DNA of 6,228 nt. Origin: Clostridiales bacterium UBA1770. GTDB taxonomy: Bacteria; Bacillota; Clostridia; Oscillospirales; CAG-272. Of the stretch, positions 1 through 6,204 are shown one piece after another. The DNA lies in assembly GCA_002315325.1 (NCBI GenBank), contig DCGU01000073.1, positions 1-6,228 of the forward strand, read 5' to 3'. The notes beneath the pieces were generated by a model, which was not told where the DNA came from, made no database searches, and saw only the letters and a list, made by a program, of their open reading frames with translations. Numbering within the stretch: the first letter of the stretch is position 1; each line of letters begins with the position of its first letter. Both the position numbers and the translations under genes were made by a program.

Positions 1-192
1 GGTAAGTGATGATTGCCCTAACGGGCAAGTGATGATGTGCTAACGCACAGTGATGATTTACTGCTGTGCAGTAAAAGGGATGAGATGTGTTCTGCTTATC
101 GCGCAGAGCGCACATCACTCGCCAACGGCGAACATCACGCACGCAGTGCACCGATCGTTCTGTGGAACAGAACACATCGTTCACGACGTGAC
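1..192. repeat. Array of short hairpins joined by ATGATG/CATCA linkers
   Basis: The stretch is a chain of small perfect or near-perfect hairpins. The stems are 14-18/23-27 (TGCCC, loop TAAC), 37-40/45-48 (GTGC, loop TAAC), 57-64/68-75 (TTTACTGC), 84-89/111-116 with 91-95/103-107 (GATGTG plus TCTGC), 119-123/127-131 (TCGCC), 139-142/146-149 (GCAC), 157-163/167-173 (GTTCTGT) and 181-184/188-191 (TCAC). The linkers are AGTGATGAT at 5-13, 28-36 and 49-57, then AGGGATGAG at 76-84. After the central hairpin they appear in reverse complement as ACATCAC-like sequences (112-118, 132-138, 174-178). Stem sequences differ from unit to unit but stay self-complementary, which argues that structure is what is conserved. 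The array starts at the window edge and may extend leftward. From memory, similar hairpin chains occur between genes in gut clostridia; I cannot verify this. Function is unknown, and no protein-coding reading is credible. Confidence 0.8.
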
Positions 193-193
193 G

Positions 194-285
194 GCCCTCA
201 AACATGGGGCTTGGGAAAAAAGATGCAGAAGCGCCGTTCAGCGCTCGCAAGCTGTACCCAAGTACTGCAAGGCGCTGAACGGCGG
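194..285. other. Long stem-loop, candidate structured RNA
   Basis: A perfect 13-bp stem pairs 232-244 with 272-284 (CGCCGTTCAGCGC and its complement). The 27-nt loop holds a second helix, 251-257 with 262-268, that has one T-T mismatch and a CCAA loop. Upstream, 194-197 can pair with 207-210. The apical segment CCCAAG (257-262) is complementary to CTTGGG (210-215), and CTGCA (265-269) to TGCAG (224-228); both would be pseudoknots with the main stem. The strand of expression is unclear. T-runs lie at 303-308 on the plus strand and at 216-221 on the minus strand, but each is separated from the stem by about 10-18 nt, so this is not a canonical intrinsic terminator. It could be a small RNA, part of the adjacent repeat element, or an untidy terminator for fhs. 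I do not recognise a known RNA family. Confidence 0.5.
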
Positions 286-414
286 TAGGAAAAGCGCGTC
301 TCTTTTTTGATATTTCTTTTTTATCAAAATCGAGGTTAACGTCCGACAGTCGTTGCACGGAATAATTCTTCTATTTAATCCGCTTTTCCGGTCGGCGCTT
401 TTTTGACAGCCCTA
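286..414. other. AT-rich non-coding stretch with inverted repeats
   Basis: No gene is visible here. An AT-rich hairpin pairs TTTTGATA (305-312) with TATCAAAA (322-329) around a 9-nt pyrimidine loop. GGAAAAGCG at 288-296 is the exact complement of CGCTTTTCC at 381-389. AAGCGCCG at 229-236 is the complement of CGGCGCTT at 393-400, which runs into six T residues at 399-404. Read on the plus strand, this last pair would make a terminator-like end, but it competes with the 232-284 stem. The fhs transcript (minus strand) must end in or beyond this stretch, and no clean intrinsic terminator for it is apparent. Confidence 0.35.
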
Positions 415-2097
415 TTAGAATAAGCCGATGATTCTGCCGTCATCCGTCACGTCGATGCCTTCTGCCGCAGGCACCTTCGGCAGACCCGGCATGGTCATGA
501 TTTCGCCGGTCAATACGACCACGAAACCGGCACCGGCGGAAACCTTGACGTTGCGTACCGTGACGGTGAAACCGGTCGGTGCGCCCAGTTTGGCGGGGTC
601 GTCACTGAAGCTGTACTGTGTCTTGGCAATGCAGACGGGGCATTTACCAAAGCCGAGGGACTCGAGCTTGGCAATTTCCTTCTCGGCTGCGGGCAGAATA
701 TTGATGCCGTCACCGCCGTATACCTTGGTGACCACGGCGTTGATCTTGTCGCGCAGGGACAGATCGTCGGCGTAAGAGAAGGTGAAGTTGCCCTTTTCCT
801 CTTCACACAAACGGACCACTTCGCGGGCCAGCGCTTCGCCGCCCTTGCCGCCTTCTGCCCATACGGTGGACAGCACGGTGTTGACGCCGAGTTCACGGCA
901 TTTCTTAATGATGAAGTCGATTTCCGCGTCGGTATCCGTCGGGAAACGGTTGACGGCAACGACAGCGGGGAGTTTGTAAACGTTCTTGATGTTGGAGACG
1001 TGACGCAGCAGGTTGGGAATGCCGCGTTCCAAGGCCTGCAGGTCCTCGGTGCCCAGCTGCTTCTTGTCAAGTCCGCCGTGCATCTTTAGCGCACGGACAG
1101 TGGCAACGATGACGACAGCGTCGGGGGTGAGCCCGGCCATGCGGCACTTGATGTCCAGGAACTTTTCGGCACCCAGGTCGGCACCGAAGCCGGCCTCGGT
1201 CACGGTGTAGTCACCCATCTTGAGGGCCATACGGGTGGCGATGACGGAGTTACAGCCGTGGGCGATGTTGGCGAAGGGACCGCCGTGTACGAAGGCGGGC
1301 GTGCCCTCCAGCGTCTGAACCAGGTTGGGCTTGAGTGCATCCTTCAGCAGGGCCGTCATGGCACCGGCAGCGTGCAGGTCGCCGGCAGTAACGGGCTTTT
1401 CGTCATAGGTGTAGCCCACGATAATGCGGGAAAGTCTTGCCTTGAGGTCGGCAATGGAGGAGGACAGGCACAGCACGGCCATGATTTCGCTGGCAACCGT
1501 GATGTCAAAGCCGTCTTCACGCGGGGTGCCGTTGATGCGGCCGCCCAGACCGTCCACGATAAAACGCAGCTGACGGTCATTCATATCCACGCAGCGCTTC
1601 CAGGTGATGCGGCGGGGGTCAATGCCCAGCACGTTGCCCTGCTGAATGTGGTTGTCCAGCATGGCGGCCAGCAGGTTGTTGGCAGCGCCGATGGCGTGGA
1701 AGTCGCCGGTGAAGTGCAGGTTGATGTCTTCCATGGGGATAACCTGGGCGTAACCGCCGCCGGCGGCACCGCCCTTGACACCGAACACGGGGCCGAGAGA
1801 CGGCTCACGTAGCGCCACGGTGACGTCCTTGCCGATGTGGCGCAGACCGTCGGCCAAACCGATGGTGGTCGTCGTCTTGCCTTCACCTGCCGGTGTGGGC
1901 GTGATGGCCGTGACCAAAATCAGTTTACCGTTGGGACGCTTTTCGTCCAGTAGCGCCAGGTCAATCTTGGCTTTCTTGCTGCCGTAAAATTCCACGTAGT
2001 CGGGATTGATGTGGGCGCGCTCGGCAATCACGGAAATGTGTTCCGGTTTCGCTGCCTGCGCAATTTCAATGTCGGATAAATAGGTTTTCTCTGCCAT
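415..2097 (-). CDS. fhs: Formate-tetrahydrofolate ligase
   Basis: The 560-residue cytoplasmic enzyme joins formate to tetrahydrofolate with ATP, giving 10-formyl-tetrahydrofolate for purine and formyl-methionine synthesis, or for the methyl branch of the Wood-Ljungdahl pathway in organisms that have it. The sequence is complete and matches the usual family length of about 555-560. The ATP-binding loop TPTPAGEGKT lies at residues 66-75. It is followed by the family-specific block REPSLGPVFGVKGGAAGGGY (97-116) and by LHFTGDFHAI (127-136). The C-terminus has the characteristic MPGLPKVPAA near residue 535 and ends GLF. The ATG at 2095-2097 follows GGAGG (2108-2112) by 10 nt and gives the conserved N-terminus. 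A good promoter lies about 85 nt upstream. No other folate gene is adjacent, so it looks monocistronic. There is no sign of damage. The assignment rests on family motifs and is very secure. Confidence 0.98.
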   Translation of the reverse strand: MAEKTYLSDIEIAQAAKPEHISVIAERAHINPDYVEFYGSKKAKIDLALLDEKRPNGKLILVTAITPTPAGEGKTTTTIGLADGLRHIGKDVTVALREPSLGPVFGVKGGAAGGGYAQVIPMEDINLHFTGDFHAIGAANNLLAAMLDNHIQQGNVLGIDPRRITWKRCVDMNDRQLRFIVDGLGGRINGTPREDGFDITVASEIMAVLCLSSSIADLKARLSRIIVGYTYDEKPVTAGDLHAAGAMTALLKDALKPNLVQTLEGTPAFVHGGPFANIAHGCNSVIATRMALKMGDYTVTEAGFGADLGAEKFLDIKCRMAGLTPDAVVIVATVRALKMHGGLDKKQLGTEDLQALERGIPNLLRHVSNIKNVYKLPAVVAVNRFPTDTDAEIDFIIKKCRELGVNTVLSTVWAEGGKGGEALAREVVRLCEEEKGNFTFSYADDLSLRDKINAVVTKVYGGDGINILPAAEKEIAKLESLGFGKCPVCIAKTQYSFSDDPAKLGAPTGFTVTVRNVKVSAGAGFVVVLTGEIMTMPGLPKVPAAEGIDVTDDGRIIGLF

Positions 2098-2107
2098 GTG
2101 CGGGGTA

Positions 2108-2112
2108 CCTCC
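2108..2112 (-). promoter_or_regulatory. Ribosome binding site of fhs
   Basis: GGAGG on the minus strand, 10 nt before the fhs ATG. It supports the start at 2097. Confidence 0.8.
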
Positions 2113-2180
2113 GATTCTTTTTCGTTCATACGTTCGTCGCTGAGCGTGTGCACGATCAGACTAACAATCATAATAACAGT

Positions 2181-2209
2181 ATTATACAGGAAAATAATAA
2201 AATATACAA
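2181..2209 (-). promoter_or_regulatory. Sigma-A promoter of fhs
   Basis: On the minus strand, TTGTAT (2204-2209) and a perfect TATAAT (2181-2186) are separated by 17 nt of AT-rich sequence. Transcription would begin near 2174, leaving a leader of roughly 77 nt before the fhs start. I see no riboswitch core in that leader, although folate genes in clostridia sometimes carry one. Confidence 0.8.
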
Positions 2210-2252
2210 GAGATAAAAAGGATTTGCGTGGAAAGAAGAACACGGGATAATC

Positions 2253-2291
2253 GCGGCGCACGTTTTACACACCGCTTTGCGGTCGCGCCGC
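2253..2291. promoter_or_regulatory. Nested GC-rich dyad, possible operator
   Basis: GCGGCGC (2253-2259) and GCGCCGC (2285-2291) are exact inverted repeats. Inside them lies a smaller perfect hairpin, ACCGC (2271-2275), TTT, GCGGT (2279-2283). The dyad ends 3 nt before the -35 of the rightward promoter and about 45 nt upstream of the fhs -35, so it sits between the two divergent promoters. This placement suits a regulator binding site. It has no T-run on either strand, so it is unlikely to be a terminator. The WYL regulator at the end of the operon is a candidate binder, but only by inference. Confidence 0.4.
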
Positions 2292-2294
2292 ACC

Positions 2295-2323
2295 TTGCAC
2301 GCGCTCGGTACCTGTGCTATAAT
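2295..2323 (+). promoter_or_regulatory. Sigma-A promoter (extended -10) of the protease operon
   Basis: TTGCAC (2295-2300), a 17-nt spacer and a perfect TATAAT (2318-2323) preceded by TGC, which makes an extended -10. Transcription would start near 2330, giving a short leader of about 32 nt before the protease start at 2362. It is the only good promoter seen for the three plus-strand genes. Confidence 0.8.
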
Positions 2324-2361
2324 ATGTACATCACTGTAATGAAAGGGGAAGACGACAGGAT

Positions 2362-4134
2362 ATGCGCAACAGACGAAAAATACAAAAAACAGTCTTCCTT
2401 TTATGTTTGACGGTCCTGTTGCTTGTGCCGTCTTTTTCGTGCTTTTCCCTGACCGCAGCGGCATGGAATGACGATAGGTGCGATTATATCACACAGACGA
2501 ACGTGACGCCCCTGCACGAAATGGGCATTACGGGCAAATATGAGGACGGCACGCCCGTGCGCGTCGTTGTCATCGACACCGGCGTTGATTACCGCAATTT
2601 TGCCTTTACCGACGAGAACGGCAACTGCATCATCAGCCCCCTGTCCTACAACGCCAGTACCAAGCAAACCGCCGCCGAATACGGGTATGCTGTGATAGAC
2701 GACCAGGCGGATGCCAAATATCACGGGACGAGCGTCATCGGCACCATCGTGTCACGTCTGGACAGTGCCCCCGGCGTCGCGCCCGACGTGGAACTCATTG
2801 CCGTCCGCTGCGATTACCGCGAGTTTTACGAGGGGGCAGGGATGGCCTATCTTTCGGAAGACCTTGTCCACGCTGTGGAATATGCCGTTTCTTTGGACCC
2901 CGACGTTATTTCCATCAGCTGGACCATTTCGCAAAACGACAGAAACAGCGAAAAATTAAAGGCGCTGTTGCAGGAAGCACGTGACAAAAATATCCTTGTG
3001 TGCGTGTCGGCCGGCAACGATGGTATTTCGTCGCTCGACCTCCCCGCATCCCTGGATACCGTTTTGACCGTCGGCTGGCTGAATGCCGATAACACGTTGA
3101 ACAGCGCCAGCAGTTACGGCCCTGATTTGGATTTGACGGCGCCCGGCAGCGTGTTGGGCGTAAAATACGGCGGCGGTGTGTGGAATATGGACGGTACCAG
3201 CTTTGCCACACCGATTGTCGCCGGTATTGCCGCCCTGTATATCAGCATGCATCCCGATGCGACGGTCGACGATATCACGGCTGCGCTTTGCAGCACGGCG
3301 AAGGACCTCGGTACGTTCGGCCGCGATGATAAATACGGGTACGGCATTCCGGATGCTTTTGCCGCCTGCTGGGCCGGCAAGGCGTCGTTAACCCTGATTT
3401 GCGGGGATAACGTGTCTGAACTCGCCTATTTCCCCGGCGGATTGGACAAACTCAACGAAATTGTGCCGACCACGGGCGGCGGCATTTTTACCGGCTGGTA
3501 TTACGATGAGGCCTTCACACAGCCCGTGTGCGAAGGTGATATCTTTTGGAACGATACGACGCTGTACGGCGGTGTGCAATATACCTGGACGCTGTACGAC
3601 GGCTATACCAACGTTATCGCGTCCGTTACCGATTACCCCGGGACCGCCTTGACTTACCCCGAGCGTGCGGGTTTTATCCGCTGGACCGAGGACGAAATGC
3701 CGACGGTTTTGGAGCGGAAAAACAGTGCCGTTCACCTGTTTTGGACGCTGATGGATCTCGAGGTGCAGTACACCCCCACCGACGTCACCGCCACGGCGGA
3801 TAAACGGATAGCGGACGGTTTCACTTTTGCCGTGACGCATCCGCTCGCCGACCGGATCACCTACCAATGGTTCCGCGACGGCGTTATCCTGCCCGACGAA
3901 ACGACCGAAGTGCTGTTTTTGGCATGCGCCAAGGATAACAGCGGGACGTATACCTGCGTTGCCACGCTGAACGCCGGCGGCCAAATCCGCACGGCATCCT
4001 GTACCTTCACCGTTACCTACGAAGCGCCCTCCCGTCTGCCGATGGTCCTCTTGGCTGCCATCTCCGTTTGCAGTCTGTCCTGTGCGGTCGTTTCCCGCAA
4101 ACGAAAAAAGAAAAACACTGACAATAACGTATAA
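2362..4134 (+). CDS. Secreted, membrane-anchored subtilisin-like serine protease (S8) with Ig-like region
   Basis: The predicted protein of 590 residues is a subtilase exported and held at the cell surface. Residues 1-34 form a signal peptide: a basic start MRNRRK, a hydrophobic core, and a likely cut after TAAA (31-34). The catalytic triad is intact: Asp72 in VVVIDTGVD, His121 in YHGTSVIGTI, and Ser280 in MDGTSFATPIVAG. The oxyanion Asn219 lies in VSAGND. The catalytic domain ends near 335. Residues about 341-405 resemble a Listeria-Bacteroides (InlB/Flg_new-like) repeat, with FTGWYYDEAF at 376-385. Residues about 472-553 look like an Ig domain (YQWFRDG, then DNSGTYTC). A final transmembrane helix (about 559-577) is followed by RKRKKK, the usual stop-transfer charge. 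Only about 37 residues separate the signal cut from the catalytic Asp, so the usual I9 propeptide is absent. GGGG at 2345-2348 precedes the ATG by 13 nt, a weakish ribosome site. The substrate is unknown. Confidence 0.93.
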   Translation: MRNRRKIQKTVFLLCLTVLLLVPSFSCFSLTAAAWNDDRCDYITQTNVTPLHEMGITGKYEDGTPVRVVVIDTGVDYRNFAFTDENGNCIISPLSYNASTKQTAAEYGYAVIDDQADAKYHGTSVIGTIVSRLDSAPGVAPDVELIAVRCDYREFYEGAGMAYLSEDLVHAVEYAVSLDPDVISISWTISQNDRNSEKLKALLQEARDKNILVCVSAGNDGISSLDLPASLDTVLTVGWLNADNTLNSASSYGPDLDLTAPGSVLGVKYGGGVWNMDGTSFATPIVAGIAALYISMHPDATVDDITAALCSTAKDLGTFGRDDKYGYGIPDAFAACWAGKASLTLICGDNVSELAYFPGGLDKLNEIVPTTGGGIFTGWYYDEAFTQPVCEGDIFWNDTTLYGGVQYTWTLYDGYTNVIASVTDYPGTALTYPERAGFIRWTEDEMPTVLERKNSAVHLFWTLMDLEVQYTPTDVTATADKRIADGFTFAVTHPLADRITYQWFRDGVILPDETTEVLFLACAKDNSGTYTCVATLNAGGQIRTASCTFTVTYEAPSRLPMVLLAAISVCSLSCAVVSRKRKKKNTDNNV

Positions 4135-4147
4135 ACGTATTAACAAG

Positions 4148-4153
4148 AAGGAG
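4148..4153 (+). promoter_or_regulatory. Ribosome binding site that sets the SGNH hydrolase start
   Basis: AAGGAG lies in the 31-nt gap after the protease stop, 12 nt before the ATG at 4166. An in-frame ATG at 4082 would overlap the protease by 53 nt and add a basic, non-conserved 28-residue stretch read from the protease tail, so 4166 is preferred. Confidence 0.75.
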
Positions 4154-4165
4154 AGTACCATTATT

Positions 4166-5146
4166 ATGTTCTTAACCGATGAGCAAATTTTATCCGTCAC
4201 CTTCGGCACCGTAGGCTATACGCGCACGGCGTCCGGTTTCACCTTCCGCAAATGCACCGAAAAACAGATACAGGCGTTTTACGACAACGCCCTGTTCCCG
4301 TCCGACCCGCACGACGTAAAGTGCTTCTTCCGCGGCAACGCCGAGGAAGAAGGCGGCATTATGCAGGATTTTATCACGGACGCCAAGTTCGTCACATTCC
4401 ATATTCCTGTGTACGAATCCACCTGGATGCAGGCACCCATGCAGATTTTTGTCAACGGCAGCGAAACGGTTATCGTGGATAAACCCGGCAAATACACCGT
4501 GGAACTGGATGGCGCCGCCAACCGCGTGCAATTGGTGTATTCCTTCGTCGGCCGCAGCGTATTGCGCTCCATCGAGGTGTCCGACGGTGCAACCGTCACG
4601 CCTGCCGTCAAGGAGGGGCTGTGGCTCTTCATCGGTGACAGCATCACCCACGGTATCCAGGCCATGAAACCGGCCTGCTCCTATCCCGACCGCATTGCCC
4701 TGCAGCACGATTGGGAGGTCATCAACCAGGGCAACGCCGGCTACTTCCACGACGCCGCCATCGTCGACGATATCGGCCGTACGCCCGACGTCATCACGGT
4801 CGCTTACGGCACCAACGACCTGTTCCGCATGCCGCTTGACGTCAACCGCGCCCATATGATTGATTTCTATAAAGCCCTGACGAAAACGTTCCCCAACTCC
4901 AAAATCTTCGCGCTGAGCCCCATTTGGCGAAAAGAAAGCGAGGACGAAAGTTATAAACCCCTGTTCGCCGCTATGTACCAAATGTTCGACGAGGTGCTCG
5001 CTGACTTCCCGCAGGTCACCCTGATCGACGGCCGCGCCCTTGTTCCCCACGATGCGTCGCTCTTCTTCGACGGCCTGCACCCGTTAGACGAAGGCTTCGT
5101 CTACTACGCCGATAATTTGTATCAGGCTGTTACCGAGAAACTGTAA
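4166..5146 (+). CDS. SGNH/GDSL-type hydrolase (esterase) with N-terminal beta-domain
   Basis: The 326-residue protein has no signal peptide, so it should act in the cytoplasm. Residues 1 to about 148 look like a beta-rich N-terminal domain, as in two-domain carbohydrate esterases (CE2-like or SGNH_hydro-type). From about 152 the SGNH blocks appear in order. Block I is GDSITHG (157-163) with nucleophile Ser159. Block II is NQGNAG (187-192), supplying Gly189. Block III is YGTND (214-218) with Asn217. Block V is DGLHP (302-306), giving Asp302 and His305. All catalytic and oxyanion residues are therefore present. The family removes acetyl or other acyl groups, often from sugars or oligosaccharides; the exact substrate cannot be read from the sequence. 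The gene begins 31 nt after the protease stop and is probably co-transcribed with it. The family call is secure and the substrate is open. Confidence 0.92.
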   Translation: MFLTDEQILSVTFGTVGYTRTASGFTFRKCTEKQIQAFYDNALFPSDPHDVKCFFRGNAEEEGGIMQDFITDAKFVTFHIPVYESTWMQAPMQIFVNGSETVIVDKPGKYTVELDGAANRVQLVYSFVGRSVLRSIEVSDGATVTPAVKEGLWLFIGDSITHGIQAMKPACSYPDRIALQHDWEVINQGNAGYFHDAAIVDDIGRTPDVITVAYGTNDLFRMPLDVNRAHMIDFYKALTKTFPNSKIFALSPIWRKESEDESYKPLFAAMYQMFDEVLADFPQVTLIDGRALVPHDASLFFDGLHPLDEGFVYYADNLYQAVTEKL

Positions 5147-5194
5147 AAGTGTAATACAGCAAAACAGTAACAGACGACTGTCCGTCAAACGGAG

Positions 5195-5214
5195 AAAGGA
5201 GGCAGACGCCTGCC
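5195..5214 (+). promoter_or_regulatory. Ribosome binding site and small hairpin before the WYL regulator
   Basis: AAAGGAGG (5195-5202) is a near-perfect Shine-Dalgarno sequence, 12 nt before the ATG at 5215, rather far. The gap is filled by a small stem, GGCAG (5201-5205) with CTGCC (5210-5214) around ACGC. Folding would shorten the effective spacing but would also tie up the last GG of the ribosome site. Whether it affects translation is unknown. Confidence 0.55.
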
Positions 5215-6183
5215 ATGACAGATAAAGCCATTGCCCTTTGCGTCTTATCCGTACTGAAAAACAGTTCGGATAAATCACACCCGCTGAATGCCACCGAAAT
5301 ATCCGATAACATCGCGCGTCTATATGGTTTATCGCCCGACCGTCGGACGATTTACGCAGCCGTGGAGACGCTGCGGGAATTTGACTACAATATCACTAAG
5401 GTGCCCCGCGGGTACTACCTCTACGAGTGTGGTGTGGATAATGGTATCGTCAAACTGTTGCTTGATGCTGTCAACTATTTCCCGTTTCTCACAGCGGCAC
5501 AAACCAATACCATCAAGCAGACCATTACCGAAACGCTGCCTATGCGGGACAAACAGTCACTGCCCAGCATCACCATCTCCAATTCCCGCAAAGCACTCGG
5601 TGCCGAGACGCTGCAGTCCATTGCCGCTCTGACTTCCGCTATACAGACAAAAAAACAGGTGTCCTTTGACTACCTGAAATACGGATATAATGAGCATACG
5701 CGCGCACCGGAACTGCAGCCCCGCGCTGCCGGCCGCATCACGGCACATCCCTATGCACTGGATTTTTTCAACAGCCATTATTACCTGATTTGCTACAACC
5801 CGGGTCACCCTGAAAAACCTTCCAACCTGCGCGTCGACCGTATGCGGGACGTCACAGTTCTGCCCGACGACGCCGTGCGAAAGTTTAATAAAGAAGCATT
5901 GGAAAAGGCCGTACAGCATTCGGCCTATGGTTTCACGGGCGACGAACAGTCCGTCACGTTGAAGGTTGACCAAACGGGACTGACCTGTGTCATCGATGAA
6001 TTCGGCACGGATCTGAATATCACCCGGTTTGATGAGGACCACCTGCGCGTTGTCTTCACTGCTTCCACGCACGGCATGGTCTACTTCGCCCTGCAGTATT
6101 TGGAGCACGTTGAGGTTATCTATCCGTTGCCCCTGCGCGATGAAATCCGGCAAATGCTGCAAAATAATCCTTATACGAAATAA
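5215..6183 (+). CDS. WYL-domain transcriptional regulator (YafY/DeoR-like)
   Basis: The 322-residue protein has the three-part layout of WYL regulators. Residues about 4-70 form a winged helix-turn-helix; the likely recognition helix is PDRRTIYAAVETLREF (41-56), and the wing is KVPRGYYLY (62-70). Residues about 137-216 form the WYL sensor domain. It has HPYALDFFNSHYYLICYN (178-195), where YYL (189-191) replaces the eponymous WYL, and the conserved arginine segment LRVDRMRDV (205-213). Residues about 245-317 match the C-terminal WCX region. Such proteins bind DNA as dimers or higher oligomers, and their sensor domain binds nucleic acid or nucleotide ligands in the studied cases. It lies 68 nt after the esterase with no clear terminator, so it is probably the third gene of the operon and perhaps its autoregulator. 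The ligand and target sites are not visible. Confidence 0.92.
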   Translation: MTDKAIALCVLSVLKNSSDKSHPLNATEISDNIARLYGLSPDRRTIYAAVETLREFDYNITKVPRGYYLYECGVDNGIVKLLLDAVNYFPFLTAAQTNTIKQTITETLPMRDKQSLPSITISNSRKALGAETLQSIAALTSAIQTKKQVSFDYLKYGYNEHTRAPELQPRAAGRITAHPYALDFFNSHYYLICYNPGHPEKPSNLRVDRMRDVTVLPDDAVRKFNKEALEKAVQHSAYGFTGDEQSVTLKVDQTGLTCVIDEFGTDLNITRFDEDHLRVVFTASTHGMVYFALQYLEHVEVIYPLPLRDEIRQMLQNNPYTK

Positions 6184-6204
6184 CAAAACCGCCCGCATCG
6201 TTTT

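Noticed and set aside
1..192. CRISPR array
   Set aside because: The repeated unit is only about 9 nt, the intervening segments are short self-complementary hairpins of unequal length, and the linkers switch orientation. No cas gene is present.
37..310. Two overlapping plus-strand open frames of 83 and 86 codons in the left region
   Set aside because: They run through the hairpin array and the long stem, have no ribosome binding site, and their translations show no protein-like composition or motif.
1258..1812. Long open frame antisense to fhs
   Set aside because: It is a by-product of codon bias in fhs. It has no credible start signal and lies wholly within a well-conserved enzyme gene.
2098..2180. 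Tetrahydrofolate riboswitch in the fhs leader
   Set aside because: The leader is only about 77 nt and I find none of the conserved THF riboswitch core segments. Only small incidental dyads are present.
2425..2445. Lipoprotein signal (lipobox) at Cys27 of the protease
   Set aside because: The residues before Cys27 are Ser-Phe-Ser, which lacks the Leu/Val/Ile expected at -3, and a good signal peptidase I site (TAAA, 31-34) follows.
4082..4165. Upstream in-frame start for the SGNH hydrolase
   Set aside because: It would overlap the protease gene by 53 nt, has no ribosome site and adds a basic stretch foreign to the family. The ATG at 4166 follows AAGGAG.
5164..5192. Intrinsic terminator between the esterase and the regulator
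   Set aside because: Only 4-5 bp dyads (ACAGT/ACTGT, CCGT/ACGG) are present and no T-run follows, so read-through is more likely.
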